Positions 1 through 9,628 of a stretch of 33,941 nt of DNA are shown one piece after another. The notes under the pieces were generated by a model that did not search any database, was not told where the DNA came from, and saw only the letters and a program-made list of their open reading frames with translations. The DNA is from Oscillospiraceae bacterium (GTDB taxonomy: Bacteria; Bacillota; Clostridia; Oscillospirales; Ruminococcaceae): positions 1-33,941 of the forward strand of contig JAQUTM010000003.1 of the NCBI GenBank assembly GCA_028694405.1, in the 5' to 3' direction. Position 1 is the stretch's first letter. Each line of letters begins with the position of its first letter. A program made the translations under genes and the position numbers.

Positions 1-2
1 AT

Positions 3-791
3 AATGACAGCCTTTTACGCAACAATGCTTTTGTTACAATGGACTGTAGTGTGTGGCTGCCGGAGACGCTGGACACCATGCTGTTTGGAAATTATACAAC
101 ACGCCGTGACGCAAACGCCTGTATGGCAGAGCTGGCACAGGGAGGCACGCTATATTTACGTCATGTAGAGGCATTGCCTTTTGAGACGCAGTACAAGCTG
201 TTAAGTTTAATCCGCGGCAAATTTTTGCACAATGGCTCTAATCAGCCTGTAGCCGCCAATGTGCGGGTAATTGCCTCAACTACGGTAAATTTGTTAGCAG
301 CAGTAGAACGCGGAGATTTTAGAAGTGACCTGTACTATGCCTTAACTGTGCTTAGTATAGAATTGCTGCCCTTACGGCGCAGGCGCGAAGAAATTGCTCC
401 CTGGGCAGACTACTATTTTTCTGAATGGCAGGAGCGTTATAAGCGCTATATTCACTTGACACAAGATGCGCGCCGCTTTATGCAAGAGTATGACTGGCCA
501 GGCAACTTAGACCAGCTTAACAGCGTGTGTGAGCGTATTATTTTGCTTACGGAAAAACGTGACGTTGACGCTGTGTTTTTGAAAAAGCAAGTACAGCAAA
601 TTGCTCCAAAGCGCTTGCCGGGAACCGAGAAAATAGTGCTTTATAAAGACGAAAAAGCGGTACAAATTACCGAGCTGCTGCGCAAACACCAAGGCAACAG
701 AGATAAGGTAGCAACCGAATTGGGTGTAAGTAAAACTACTTTATGGCGCTACATGAAAAAATATGGCATAGAGCAAGACTATTCTTATTAA
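3..791 (+). CDS. C-terminal part of a sigma-54-activator-like (EBP, AAA+) transcriptional regulator with Fis-type HTH; 5' end outside window
   Basis: Reading frame is open from position 3 (NDSLLRNNAFVTMDCSVW...), so the ATG at 39 is internal. EBP-like core (LFG, GGTLYL, VRVIAST, FRSDLYY, WPGNLDQL) and C-terminal Fis-like HTH (GNRDKVATELGVSKTTLWRYMKKYGI). Confidence 0.8.
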   Translation, partial: NDSLLRNNAFVTMDCSVWLPETLDTMLFGNYTTRRDANACMAELAQGGTLYLRHVEALPFETQYKLLSLIRGKFLHNGSNQPVAANVRVIASTTVNLLAAVERGDFRSDLYYALTVLSIELLPLRRRREEIAPWADYYFSEWQERYKRYIHLTQDARRFMQEYDWPGNLDQLNSVCERIILLTEKRDVDAVFLKKQVQQIAPKRLPGTEKIVLYKDEKAVQITELLRKHQGNRDKVATELGVSKTTLWRYMKKYGIEQDYSY

Positions 792-846
792 AAGATAAAC
801 GGTTAAGTGGAAGCTTAACCTGAAAAATACAGATAAACCACAAAAC

Positions 847-887
847 AAAGCCCCGCATTTTGATGTTACACAAAATGCGGGGCTTTT
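847..887. terminator. Bidirectional rho-independent terminator
   Basis: Stem aaagccccgcattttg / caaaatgcggggctttt with 8-nt loop, between convergent genes (791+ and 930-), A/T tracts on both sides. Confidence 0.9.
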
Positions 888-929
888 AAGTATTATAATG
901 AGATAAAGAGGCTTAGCAAAAAAAATAAG

Positions 930-2036
930 TTATACCAGCTGGCGACGTCTGCGTTCTTCCTCTGCGGCTTTGTCCTCTACAGGATACCACATGGGGTCGA
1001 TAAAGTTTACACAGCAGCTTTCTCCCTGTGCAAAAGTAACGCGGTGAGGTGTTTGAACTTTCATTGTTTGGTCGCCTATTTGTACCAGATATTCTGTGCG
1101 GTCGGTTAAGAAGATGCGTTTTTTAATAAAAGTTTTATAGCCTTTATTGCCCGTTAGCTCAATGGCGTTGGGGCGTGTGGCTAAAATCATCTCTTCCTCT
1201 GCATTTGCGGGAATATCCAAATCAAGCGGGTTTTCCATATCACCCTTTGCGTACACTTTTCCGTCTTTGATTACCACGTTTAAAAATGTACTTTCGCCCA
1301 AAAAGCTGTGAACAAAACGATTGATGGGCTTATTGTAAAGGTTTTCCGGTGTATCAATTTGCATGATACGGCCCATATCACAAACCATCATTCTGTCAGA
1401 CAAAGCCATGGCTTCTGATTGGTCATGTGTAACAAAGATAATGGTAAAGTTAAACTTGCGCTGTAATTCCTTCAGTTCAAAGCGCATGCTTTCACGCAGC
1501 TTGGGGTCTAAATTGGAAAGAGGCTCATCTAAAAGCATAACCTTGGGATTGGTAACAATAGCGCGTGCCAAGGCAATGCGCTGTTGCTGGCCGCCGGAAA
1601 GGTCAGAAGGATAAACATCTTCCAAGCCTTGCAGACTTGTGTGACGCAGAGCTTCTTTTACACGTTTTTCTACATCTGCGCGGTTTAATTTTTGAATACG
1701 CAATGGGAAAGCAACGTTTTCAAACACCGTCATATGAGGCCAAACGGCAAAGGCTTGGAACACCATGCCCAAACCTCTTTCTTCGGGCGGTACATAAAGG
1801 TTTTTGTTTTTAACAGAAACAGGATTTCCGCAAAGGTGAATTTCACCCTCTGTCAAGTCTTCAAAGCCTGCAATCATACGAAGTGTAGTAGATTTTCCGC
1901 AGCCGGACGGCCCCAAAAAGGAAAAACATTCGCCTTCGTATACTTCTAAGTTAAAATTATCAACGGCTACAATATCGCCAAGTGTCTTAGTGGTAAAACG
2001 CTTGGTTACATTTTTTAAAACAACCTGTGCGTCCAT
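930..2036 (-). CDS. ABC transporter ATP-binding protein (Fbp/Pot/2-AEP type)
   Basis: Walker A GPSGCGKST, signature LSGGQQQR, Walker B VMLLDEP, H-loop THDQ, C-terminal TOBE-like region. Confidence 0.93.
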   Translation of the reverse strand: MDAQVVLKNVTKRFTTKTLGDIVAVDNFNLEVYEGECFSFLGPSGCGKSTTLRMIAGFEDLTEGEIHLCGNPVSVKNKNLYVPPEERGLGMVFQAFAVWPHMTVFENVAFPLRIQKLNRADVEKRVKEALRHTSLQGLEDVYPSDLSGGQQQRIALARAIVTNPKVMLLDEPLSNLDPKLRESMRFELKELQRKFNFTIIFVTHDQSEAMALSDRMMVCDMGRIMQIDTPENLYNKPINRFVHSFLGESTFLNVVIKDGKVYAKGDMENPLDLDIPANAEEEMILATRPNAIELTGNKGYKTFIKKRIFLTDRTEYLVQIGDQTMKVQTPHRVTFAQGESCCVNFIDPMWYPVEDKAAEEERRRRQLV

Positions 2037-2039
2037 GCA

Positions 2040-3761
2040 TTAAACTCCTTTTCTGTCTTTTGTAATAGCTGTTACAATGGTGTTGCACACAATAATCATT
2101 ACAATGGCAACGGAGCCCAAAGCGGCAGCCTGCGGCATCATGCCTGCATCACGCAGAGAATAGATTTGCACGCCTAATGTTCTTGTGTAGGGGCCATACA
2201 ACAGTACAGAAGTTGTTACCTCGCGCATGGCCGGCAGGAAGATTAAGAAGAAACCGGATACCATGGCGGGCCGAATTAACGGCAGGGTTACGTCTTTCAG
2301 GCTTTCTGTATGAGAAGCGCCGCATGTGCGGGCAGCTTCCTCCAAAGAGGGGTGAACCTGCAACAGAGCAGCAGAGGAAGTTTTCATAGAGAAGGATAAA
2401 TAACGTGCCAAATAGGCGATTAGAATAATCCAAATGGTGTTGTAAAGGTTTACGCCCAATTTGCCGGACCAAGCTAAAATTACGCCGATAGCCAGTACGG
2501 TGCCGGGGATAGAGTAGGGCAGAACCGATAAAACTTCCAAAACGCCTTTGCCGCGTGGTTTGATTTTTTGTACAACATAAGCAATAAGTGTACCAAGGAA
2601 CATACAAATAATACCGGCAGCAATAGATACAAACAGAGAGTTGCTGATAGAATTGAAGGTACCGCTGCTTGCAAATACTTTGGTGTAATTGGCTAAAGTA
2701 AAGTTTTCGGGAATTAAGGGTAAGCCGTAAGCTTTAACAAGGCCAACTAAGAAAATCATAGCCAGTGGAACAATTACGATTAGAACCAGTGTTAAAACAG
2801 CCAGTACAAACAAGGGAATACGAGCGCCGCGCAGTTTTATAAGGGTAGGACGCATACTTTTTCCCTTGATGATATCATAACTACCGGAACTAAGCACTTT
2901 TTTCTGGATAATAAGTGCCGCGGCAACTACCACAACCAGCATAATAGAAAGTGCCGCGCCTTGGCGTATGCCTTCAAAGCTGCCGCCGGAACGAGAAATT
3001 ACAGCATATATCTTAGTAGGTAAGGTGTAAATGCCTTGAGAGAAACCAAGGATAGAGGGAACACCAAAGTGTGCCAACGAGCTAATAAGAATGAGCAAAG
3101 CACCGGCAGAAATAGCAGGTGTTACCAGTGGAAGTGTAATTTTACGAATAACAGTACCTTGACGGGCACCTGCAATTCGGGCACATTCCTCCAGTTTGGG
3201 GTCCATACGCTCAAAAGCACTAACTACCTGCATAAATACAAACGGAAAGTAATAAGAAAGCTCTACAAACACAATGCCGCCAATACTGTTTATATTAAAC
3301 GGTGCAGAGGAAAGGTTGAAAACGTCTACAAACCATTTGTTTAAATAACCGGAGCGACCGTTTAACAATAAGTCCCATGCCATAGCGCCCAAAAAAGGAG
3401 GGAACATGTAGGGTATGTTAAACAGTGCACGCATCAGCCCTTTGCAGGGAATATCGCTTCGACCAAGCAGCCAAGCGTAAAATACACCCATTATAGTACC
3501 TAAAATGGTAACCAAAACTGCAATCTTAATGGTGTTCCACATAGATATTAGGTTATCTTTTTTTGATAGCTGCTCGCAAATTAAATCCAAAGAAAATTTG
3601 CCTTGGTCAAAAAATGCATTGTAAACAATCATGAAGATGGGAACGACAACGATTACAAGCAAAAGTATAAAGCTTAAAACTGTCATTGCTCCGTCCAAAC
3701 TAAAGTGCCTGCCGTCTATGGCCGCAAGGTCACGTTTTTTTCTTTTTAAAGAAGCAATCAT
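2040..3761 (-). CDS. ABC transporter permease, FbpB-like fusion of two binding-protein-dependent permease domains
   Basis: 573 aa, about 12 hydrophobic segments, two EAA-like loops (EECARIAGARQGTVIRKITLPL and EEAARTCGASHTESLKDVTLPL). Confidence 0.92.
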   Translation of the reverse strand: MIASLKRKKRDLAAIDGRHFSLDGAMTVLSFILLLVIVVVPIFMIVYNAFFDQGKFSLDLICEQLSKKDNLISMWNTIKIAVLVTILGTIMGVFYAWLLGRSDIPCKGLMRALFNIPYMFPPFLGAMAWDLLLNGRSGYLNKWFVDVFNLSSAPFNINSIGGIVFVELSYYFPFVFMQVVSAFERMDPKLEECARIAGARQGTVIRKITLPLVTPAISAGALLILISSLAHFGVPSILGFSQGIYTLPTKIYAVISRSGGSFEGIRQGAALSIMLVVVVAAALIIQKKVLSSGSYDIIKGKSMRPTLIKLRGARIPLFVLAVLTLVLIVIVPLAMIFLVGLVKAYGLPLIPENFTLANYTKVFASSGTFNSISNSLFVSIAAGIICMFLGTLIAYVVQKIKPRGKGVLEVLSVLPYSIPGTVLAIGVILAWSGKLGVNLYNTIWIILIAYLARYLSFSMKTSSAALLQVHPSLEEAARTCGASHTESLKDVTLPLIRPAMVSGFFLIFLPAMREVTTSVLLYGPYTRTLGVQIYSLRDAGMMPQAAALGSVAIVMIIVCNTIVTAITKDRKGV

Positions 3762-3765
3762 GATT

Positions 3766-4842
3766 TTAGGCCTCCTTCGCTTCGTAGTAATGTGGATTTA
3801 AAAACTTTATGCCTACTTCACTGCCTTCTTTGGCAACGCCTAAGCATACAGCGTCTAGGGTGTTTTGCTGAACGCGCAGTTCTTTACCGTTTATGTCAAT
3901 AAAATAGTCATATTCGCTGCCCAAAAATACACTTCTATGTACTTTGCCGCGTATAGGAGAATCGTCGTCAAAAACAATATCGTTAGGGCGCACGCCAACT
4001 TCCATTTTTTTGGTTTTGTCCATATCGGGCAAGGTATCGGTCCATATTTGCTTCTTCCCCTCAAAATCTAAATAGCACTGTCCGTTTTCAAACAGCATAG
4101 GGATAAAATTAGATACACCGATAAATTCAAAAGTGAAGCGGTTTGCGGGACGCAAAATAATATCTTCATCATTACCTAGCTGGCATAGACTGCCGTTTTG
4201 CTCCATAATGGCCATTTTGTCGCACAGCTGCAACGCAGACTGCTGGTCGTGGGTAATATAGAGAATGGTGGTACCGATATTGCGCTGAATTTCCCGTATT
4301 TCCAATAGCATCTGCTCGCGCAGCTTTGCGTCCAGATTGGTGATGGGTTCGTCCATTACAATCAATCCGTCGCTGCTTACCAGTGCGCGGGCAATGGCAA
4401 CACGCTGTTGCTGTCCACCGGAAAGCTGGCTGGGCAAATGGTTGGCATACTCGGTCATATTTACTTGAGCTAAGGCGTGCATCGCACGTTTTTCAATGTC
4501 AGCCTTGGCCATATGGCGCTTTTTCATGGGATAGCATACGTTTTCTTTTACGGTCATATGCGGCCAAACGGCATAATCTTGGAATACGATACCGATTTTA
4601 CGGCGCTCGGCGGGGATATTGATGTGTTTTTCGGCACTGAATACACAGGTTTCACCCACATAAATAGAACCTGTTTCAGGTTTACTTAAACCTAATAAAC
4701 AACGAACCAAAGTTGTTTTTCCACAGCCTGAAGGACCTACCAAACACAAGATTTGGCTTTCCTCAACAGTGAGAGAAAAGTTTTTTAAGATGTAATTGTC
4801 GCCATAGCGAAAAGATATATTATCAAATTTAACGCTTGCCAT
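3766..4842 (-). CDS. Second ABC transporter ATP-binding protein (same family as 930..2036)
   Basis: Walker [18 protein letters not shown], Walker B LIVMDEP, THDQ; same gene cluster. Confidence 0.93.
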   Translation of the reverse strand: MASVKFDNISFRYGDNYILKNFSLTVEESQILCLVGPSGCGKTTLVRCLLGLSKPETGSIYVGETCVFSAEKHINIPAERRKIGIVFQDYAVWPHMTVKENVCYPMKKRHMAKADIEKRAMHALAQVNMTEYANHLPSQLSGGQQQRVAIARALVSSDGLIVMDEPITNLDAKLREQMLLEIREIQRNIGTTILYITHDQQSALQLCDKMAIMEQNGSLCQLGNDEDIILRPANRFTFEFIGVSNFIPMLFENGQCYLDFEGKKQIWTDTLPDMDKTKKMEVGVRPNDIVFDDDSPIRGKVHRSVFLGSEYDYFIDINGKELRVQQNTLDAVCLGVAKEGSEVGIKFLNPHYYEAKEA

Positions 4843-4862
4843 GTTTCCTCCCGTTTTTGTAT

Positions 4863-4902
4863 AAAAAGACAGCAGCGGATAAACAGGTGATTACCCGCTG
4901 CT
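4863..4902 (-). terminator. Stem-loop/attenuator between SBP gene and downstream ATPase gene
   Basis: Minus strand reads AGCAGCGG...CCGCTGCTgtcTTTTTat; 8-bp GC-rich stem then T-run. Confidence 0.65.
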
Positions 4903-4939
4903 TTTAAGCTACTTTGTTTAAATTTTAAAACACAAAAAA

Positions 4940-6022
4940 TTAGTTTATGCCAAAGATTTTATCAAATGCGGCGCTGTTCTCGGCAGATTTTTCAGCCATA
5001 ACGGCTAAATCTGTAGGCAAAGCTTTGGAAGCAATGGCAACAACATTTGTATCACCTTGGTCGATGTCGTTTCTTACAGAGATTAAATTATTGGAAACCA
5101 AAACTTCTTGGCCCTCTTTAGAAAGGATAAAGTCGTAAAGCAATTTGCCGTTGTCCTCATTGGCACAATTTTTTACAAGACCGATGGGGCTAAAGATAGA
5201 AACAGTATCTTTAGGGAATACAAAGGCGATAGGAGAACCTTCTTTAGAAAGGTTTGCAGTAACGTAGTCTAGGCAGATACCAACTTTGTAAGCGCTGGCA
5301 GCAAGTTGATTGTGGCAAGCTGTTGTGCCGCTTTCTAGGTAGCAGCCGTTATCTTTTAATTTTTGAACATAGTCTGCACCGTATTTTTCGCTGCTCATAA
5401 TAGCATTCATCCAATATTTAGATGTGCCGGAGCTGCCCGGGTCAGTCATAACAATTTGGTCGTTCCATTTGGGGTCTAACAAATCTTCCCAGCTTTGAGG
5501 AGCTTCCTCGGGAGTAACCAAAGCTGTATTATAAGAAATACCCATGTTCATCATACGAGCGCCGGTATAATAACCGTCTGCATCAATATAAACGCTATCG
5601 ATGGCAGCTGCTTCGGGAGAAGTGTAGGGCTGCAAAATATCTTGTTCTTTAAAGGATACATAGTCAGCGGGGTCACCAACCCAGATAACGTCAGCATCTA
5701 CTTGGCCTGCTTGTGCCTCAGTAGCAATTTTTGTAATTACTTTACTGGTGCCTGCAAAGTAATACTCCATTTTTACTTTGGGGTATTTTGCTTCAAAAGC
5801 TTCTTTAATTGCAATTAATTGGTCTTCCTGCATAGAAGAGTAAAGCATTACGGTACCGCTGGCGTCTGTGTTCTGGGTAGGTGCGGCAGCTGATTCTGAC
5901 TCTGCAACAGCAGAAGGAGCAGCGGAGGATACAGGAGCAGCTGTATTACTGTTACATGCTGCAAGAGACAGGCCTGTGATGATTGCGAGAAGGATTGTAA
6001 CAATTCTGGATTTGTTTTTCAT
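4940..6022 (-). CDS. ABC transporter substrate-binding lipoprotein (FbpA/AfuA/2-AEP-like family 1 SBP)
   Basis: Lipobox LSLAAC after signal peptide; VMLYSSMQEDQLIAIKEAFEAKYPKVKMEYYFAGTSKV; upstream aggag RBS. Confidence 0.92.
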   Translation of the reverse strand: MKNKSRIVTILLAIITGLSLAACNSNTAAPVSSAAPSAVAESESAAAPTQNTDASGTVMLYSSMQEDQLIAIKEAFEAKYPKVKMEYYFAGTSKVITKIATEAQAGQVDADVIWVGDPADYVSFKEQDILQPYTSPEAAAIDSVYIDADGYYTGARMMNMGISYNTALVTPEEAPQSWEDLLDPKWNDQIVMTDPGSSGTSKYWMNAIMSSEKYGADYVQKLKDNGCYLESGTTACHNQLAASAYKVGICLDYVTANLSKEGSPIAFVFPKDTVSIFSPIGLVKNCANEDNGKLLYDFILSKEGQEVLVSNNLISVRNDIDQGDTNVVAIASKALPTDLAVMAEKSAENSAAFDKIFGIN

Positions 6023-6120
6023 GTGATTACACTCTCTTTCTTTTTTCTCCTAATGTTATATTTTTCTTTGCAAAGGAACAATTTTGTAAATGTGGGATTG
6101 ATTGTTCACTTTGCATATTT

Positions 6121-6150
6121 ATTATAGCTTGAAGGATTAAATAATGTGAA
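6121..6150 (-). promoter_or_regulatory. Candidate sigma-A-type promoter for the SBP/ABC operon
   Basis: On the minus strand TTCACA - 18 bp - TATAAT (-10 = 6126..6121). Confidence 0.45.
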
Positions 6151-6204
6151 GTTTGAATACACTAGAACCGCTGTGAGTATAAATTTTAAACTTTTTAAAG
6201 GGGA

Positions 6205-6233
6205 TTGACATATTTTTACTATTACTTTAAGCT
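6205..6233 (+). promoter_or_regulatory. Candidate promoter of the AraC-type regulator
   Basis: TTGACA (6205-6210), 17-bp spacer, TAAGCT (6228-6233; weak -10). Confidence 0.4.
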
Positions 6234-6286
6234 AAAGAGGTACAAAGTCTTTTATACATATTGACAGAAATAGCTAGGAGTATAAA

Positions 6287-8344
6287 ATGAATAGAAAGTT
6301 AAATTCTATAAAAAATATACTGCGCCGTCGTTGGATGGCTGTTTTAATTGCTGTAGCAGTGGTTCTTTTTATATTTTTAATGCTGTTTACTTCCTTTGAA
6401 AAAATAACCATACAGGCTCTATCACAACTTAACGGAGAGTTTGTAAAACAAGTAGACACAATTTCTGCCACATCTTTGGATATGATTTGGAACTCTGCTA
6501 TGCAGATTTACTACTCCTCTTCTGTACGCATATTGCGCACCAGCAAAGAGATGACCAACGCACAGAGGACGTTAGGACTGCGCGATTTAGGCAATTTTGT
6601 AAGCAGCTGTACTTTTTTAACAAATGCCATGATTTACAATCCTACAATGGATTACATTTTTACGTCTGACAGTGACCACCCCTCTGCACCGGTAGACAAA
6701 TTTTATGATAGCACAGCCGCCTCTCTTTTAACAAATGCAGATACGCGCAGCTTTTCTGTTTCGGAAAAGAAAGTGGGAAGAAACGGAGAGTATTACTCTT
6801 TTGTTTTTTATGAGGCAAATGAGCCTTCCAGCGGTGTGCTTTTATTAAATGTAAGAGCCAAGTGGTACGAAAGTCAGCTGTTGGGTATCTCCTCGGGAGA
6901 CAGCTGCGCAATTTTAGATGCCAGCGGAAAAGCTTTGGCTGTAGGCAGCCACGAAGTGGGACAAGCAGCTGAAGAAATTTGGCCTACGATTATAGAAACC
7001 TGCGAAGAAGACACGCCGGGCTTTATTTTAGATCAACGTACCGCACAAGGGTGGATGTACTGTAAACTGAAAAATTCCGGCTGGCTGTATTTGCGCTCTT
7101 TTAACGCAAATACAATCGTACCATCTCTTACAAAAATGCAAAATATCGTTTTTATTATATTAACTGCGGTTTGCGGCGTTTTGATACTTGGAGCAGCTTA
7201 CACCTTTATAAATCTTTACACACCTTTTAATGCTGTGCGGCAGGCGCTTATTAATGCAGGCGAGACAGCAGGAGAAGTTTCGCAGCAGGTTGATGACCTT
7301 TTAGAACGACAGCGCGAACAGAGGCTTTTAAGGCAGTTTAAACTGATTTTAGAAGGAAAGGCACAAACAGCAGTTCCGTATCCCATATCTCTTATTTTAA
7401 CAGATTGTGCTCAAGTGCAGGAGATACGAGATAAAATAGGGCAAAGTATGGAGCAATTAGCGGTCAACAGCGATTTTGGCAGTGCCATTTTGCTGTTTGG
7501 CGCATCGGAAGAAGAGACAAAGCAGCTTTGTGAGGAAATGGTACAGGCTTTTTCCTGCCACTGTTTTTATGGGGCGCCGCGAACAAACGCTCAAGAGCTT
7601 GTACAGTGCCGAGAAAACTTAAATGAACTTTGGCAAATGCGCTTTTTGTACGTTGGCCGAGATGTTTTACCCGAAAGCACTTTAAACAACCATAATGTAC
7701 CTGGGTTTCAGTCAAAGGACTGCGCTGCGCTGCTTGCCGCTTTACGCAATGGACAGTTGGAAGAAGCACGCTTGTGCTGGCAAAACATATTTTCTATTAT
7801 TCAGCGCTGCCGATTTGCCGATTTGCGCTTTTCGGTGCGTTATTTAATCAAAAGCCTGAACAATCTTTATAAAGAATTTTCAACTGAGCCACTGAATTTG
7901 TCGCCGGATATTATAGATACCATTGAAAATGTAAATCAGGTTACTGCCGCAATGGACGCCGCGTTTGTGCGCATCGTAGATGCGGAGGAAAAAGAGCGCA
8001 TGAAACGGCTGGACCAAATGGCACAGCAGATTATAGAATACATAGAAATGCAATACGCGGATAATTTGCTGTCTGTACAAGAAATTGCCGATAAAATGGG
8101 TATGAATGCGGTATATTTGGGACGTCTTTTTAAAAAAAGCACAGGTATTTCTATTAGCGAAGCCATTAACCGACAACGTGTAGAAAACGCAAAACGCTTA
8201 CTGAGAGAGACAAAGGATTCCATTGAGGAAATTGCACGTCAAGTGGGATTTGATAATGTAAAATATTTTTTTGTGGTGTTTAAAAATATAGTAAACTCTA
8301 CCCCGAAAAAGTATCGAGACGATATAAAAGAGCAGCTTGTTTAA
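6287..8344 (+). CDS. Membrane-anchored AraC-family transcriptional regulator (extracellular Cache-like sensor plus C-terminal AraC HTH)
   Basis: N-terminal TM (MAVLIAVAVVLFIFLMLF), about 250-aa extracytoplasmic segment, second TM (IVFIILTAVCGVLILGAAYTFI), C-terminal double HTH (LLSVQEIADKMGMNAVYLGRLFKKSTGISISEAINRQRVENAKRLL). Confidence 0.9.
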   Translation: MNRKLNSIKNILRRRWMAVLIAVAVVLFIFLMLFTSFEKITIQALSQLNGEFVKQVDTISATSLDMIWNSAMQIYYSSSVRILRTSKEMTNAQRTLGLRDLGNFVSSCTFLTNAMIYNPTMDYIFTSDSDHPSAPVDKFYDSTAASLLTNADTRSFSVSEKKVGRNGEYYSFVFYEANEPSSGVLLLNVRAKWYESQLLGISSGDSCAILDASGKALAVGSHEVGQAAEEIWPTIIETCEEDTPGFILDQRTAQGWMYCKLKNSGWLYLRSFNANTIVPSLTKMQNIVFIILTAVCGVLILGAAYTFINLYTPFNAVRQALINAGETAGEVSQQVDDLLERQREQRLLRQFKLILEGKAQTAVPYPISLILTDCAQVQEIRDKIGQSMEQLAVNSDFGSAILLFGASEEETKQLCEEMVQAFSCHCFYGAPRTNAQELVQCRENLNELWQMRFLYVGRDVLPESTLNNHNVPGFQSKDCAALLAALRNGQLEEARLCWQNIFSIIQRCRFADLRFSVRYLIKSLNNLYKEFSTEPLNLSPDIIDTIENVNQVTAAMDAAFVRIVDAEEKERMKRLDQMAQQIIEYIEMQYADNLLSVQEIADKMGMNAVYLGRLFKKSTGISISEAINRQRVENAKRLLRETKDSIEEIARQVGFDNVKYFFVVFKNIVNSTPKKYRDDIKEQLV

Positions 8345-8377
8345 CAAATTGTTTTGATATTAAAAACGCAACAAAAG

Positions 8378-8425
8378 AAAAAGCCAATTTACTTGCTGTT
8401 TAAAGCAGGTATATTGGCTTTTATT
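8378..8425 (+). terminator. Rho-independent terminator
   Basis: aaaagccaat...gctgtttaaagc...attggcttttatttt: stem-loop plus T-tract after the AraC gene. Confidence 0.75.
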
Positions 8426-8487
8426 TTGTACGAAAAGTGAATATTATAAATAGATACAAGCAAAAAACAAAGTTTTGATACAAAGAG

Positions 8488-9246
8488 TTATATTTTTGTT
8501 GAAACAACAAGAAGTTGAAGAAATTTTGAAGATGATTCTGTTCCGTAGTAGTCTGAAAAAGTGCTCTCCACTTTCATACTACGCGCACTAAAAATTTCTG
8601 CAATTTCTTTTGCGGAATAAAGGCGCGTGGGGTCTCCGGCGGGAATGTCGGGTTTAGAAAGAGGTGCACCATAGGGAATATCGCAGCCGCCAAATAACAT
8701 TCGTCTGCTTGCAGGGTCCCAGTCAAATTGAGATAAGGCAAGCGCCTCTTTGCCGGCTTCCCAGTTAGCACGCGGAAAGTAAAGTTCGGCGTGTTCAGCA
8801 TTGCAAATATCCATAAAATGTTTGCCGCCAACTTTTAATGCATTAGAAATTGTATCAAAAATTTTTAAATTTTCCGCGTCATTTTCTAAGTATCCAACTG
8901 CTCCATCTGCTAAGTTTAAAACTACGTCAAATTCATTTTTATAAGAGAGGTTTCGAATATCTTCCTGTATAAATTGAGCATTTAACCCATTTTCTTTAGC
9001 GGTTTGCGCGGCGTCTTCAATATATATTTTTGTAATATCTACCCCAACAACCCAAAAACCTCTTTTGGCAAAAGAAAGTGCGTGTCGGCCATACCCGCAA
9101 GCCAAATCGAGTATGCGTTCGTTGCCTTTTAACTGAAGTGTGCGGATAATGAAATTAACTTGATTTTCGGTATCTTCTGTCCAAGATTGATTTTTTACAT
9201 CTAAAGACCAACCGTGCTTATACCAATCAGAATTTTTTGCCTTCAT
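8488..9246 (-). CDS. Class I SAM-dependent methyltransferase
   Basis: Motif I ILDLACGYGRHALSFAKRGFWVVGVD; FDVVLNLADGAVGYL. Confidence 0.9.
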   Translation of the reverse strand: MKAKNSDWYKHGWSLDVKNQSWTEDTENQVNFIIRTLQLKGNERILDLACGYGRHALSFAKRGFWVVGVDITKIYIEDAAQTAKENGLNAQFIQEDIRNLSYKNEFDVVLNLADGAVGYLENDAENLKIFDTISNALKVGGKHFMDICNAEHAELYFPRANWEAGKEALALSQFDWDPASRRMLFGGCDIPYGAPLSKPDIPAGDPTRLYSAKEIAEIFSARSMKVESTFSDYYGTESSSKFLQLLVVSTKI

Positions 9247-9628
9247 AAAATCTCAACCCTCCTGTTTTGGCTTTTTATTAACAGTTTTAAATTTATTATA
9301 TTACAACATTATAAATGTTAAAGCTTTATTTTGTTTTTTAAATTATCTTAAAAAGCTAAAATGGTATCCATTTTGCGTAATATATAATAATTTTGTACGG
9401 AAAAAGATTTTTTTGATTTTTATTGCAATCAAAAAAATATTTTAAACAGCGCTTTTAAGAACTTAAACCAGACAAAAAGCTGCTAAACAAATTATAGCTT
9501 ACTATAAAATTTGTGGTAACTTTGCTTTTTCGTTTTATAAAAAGATAAAAAGATGTAAGAATAATAAAACAATTTTATGGTTTGTAATATTGGCAAGAAA
9601 AAACAAGAATTATTAAAAAATAGGGAAT

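Noticed and set aside
507-692. Antisense and overlapping small ORFs in the track (e.g. 507-692-, 1363-1614+, 2149-2607-, 7464-7769-, 13987-14415-, 27903-28391- and similar)
   Set aside because: They lie inside strongly supported genes on the other strand or frame, have no recognisable motifs, and look like shadow ORFs.
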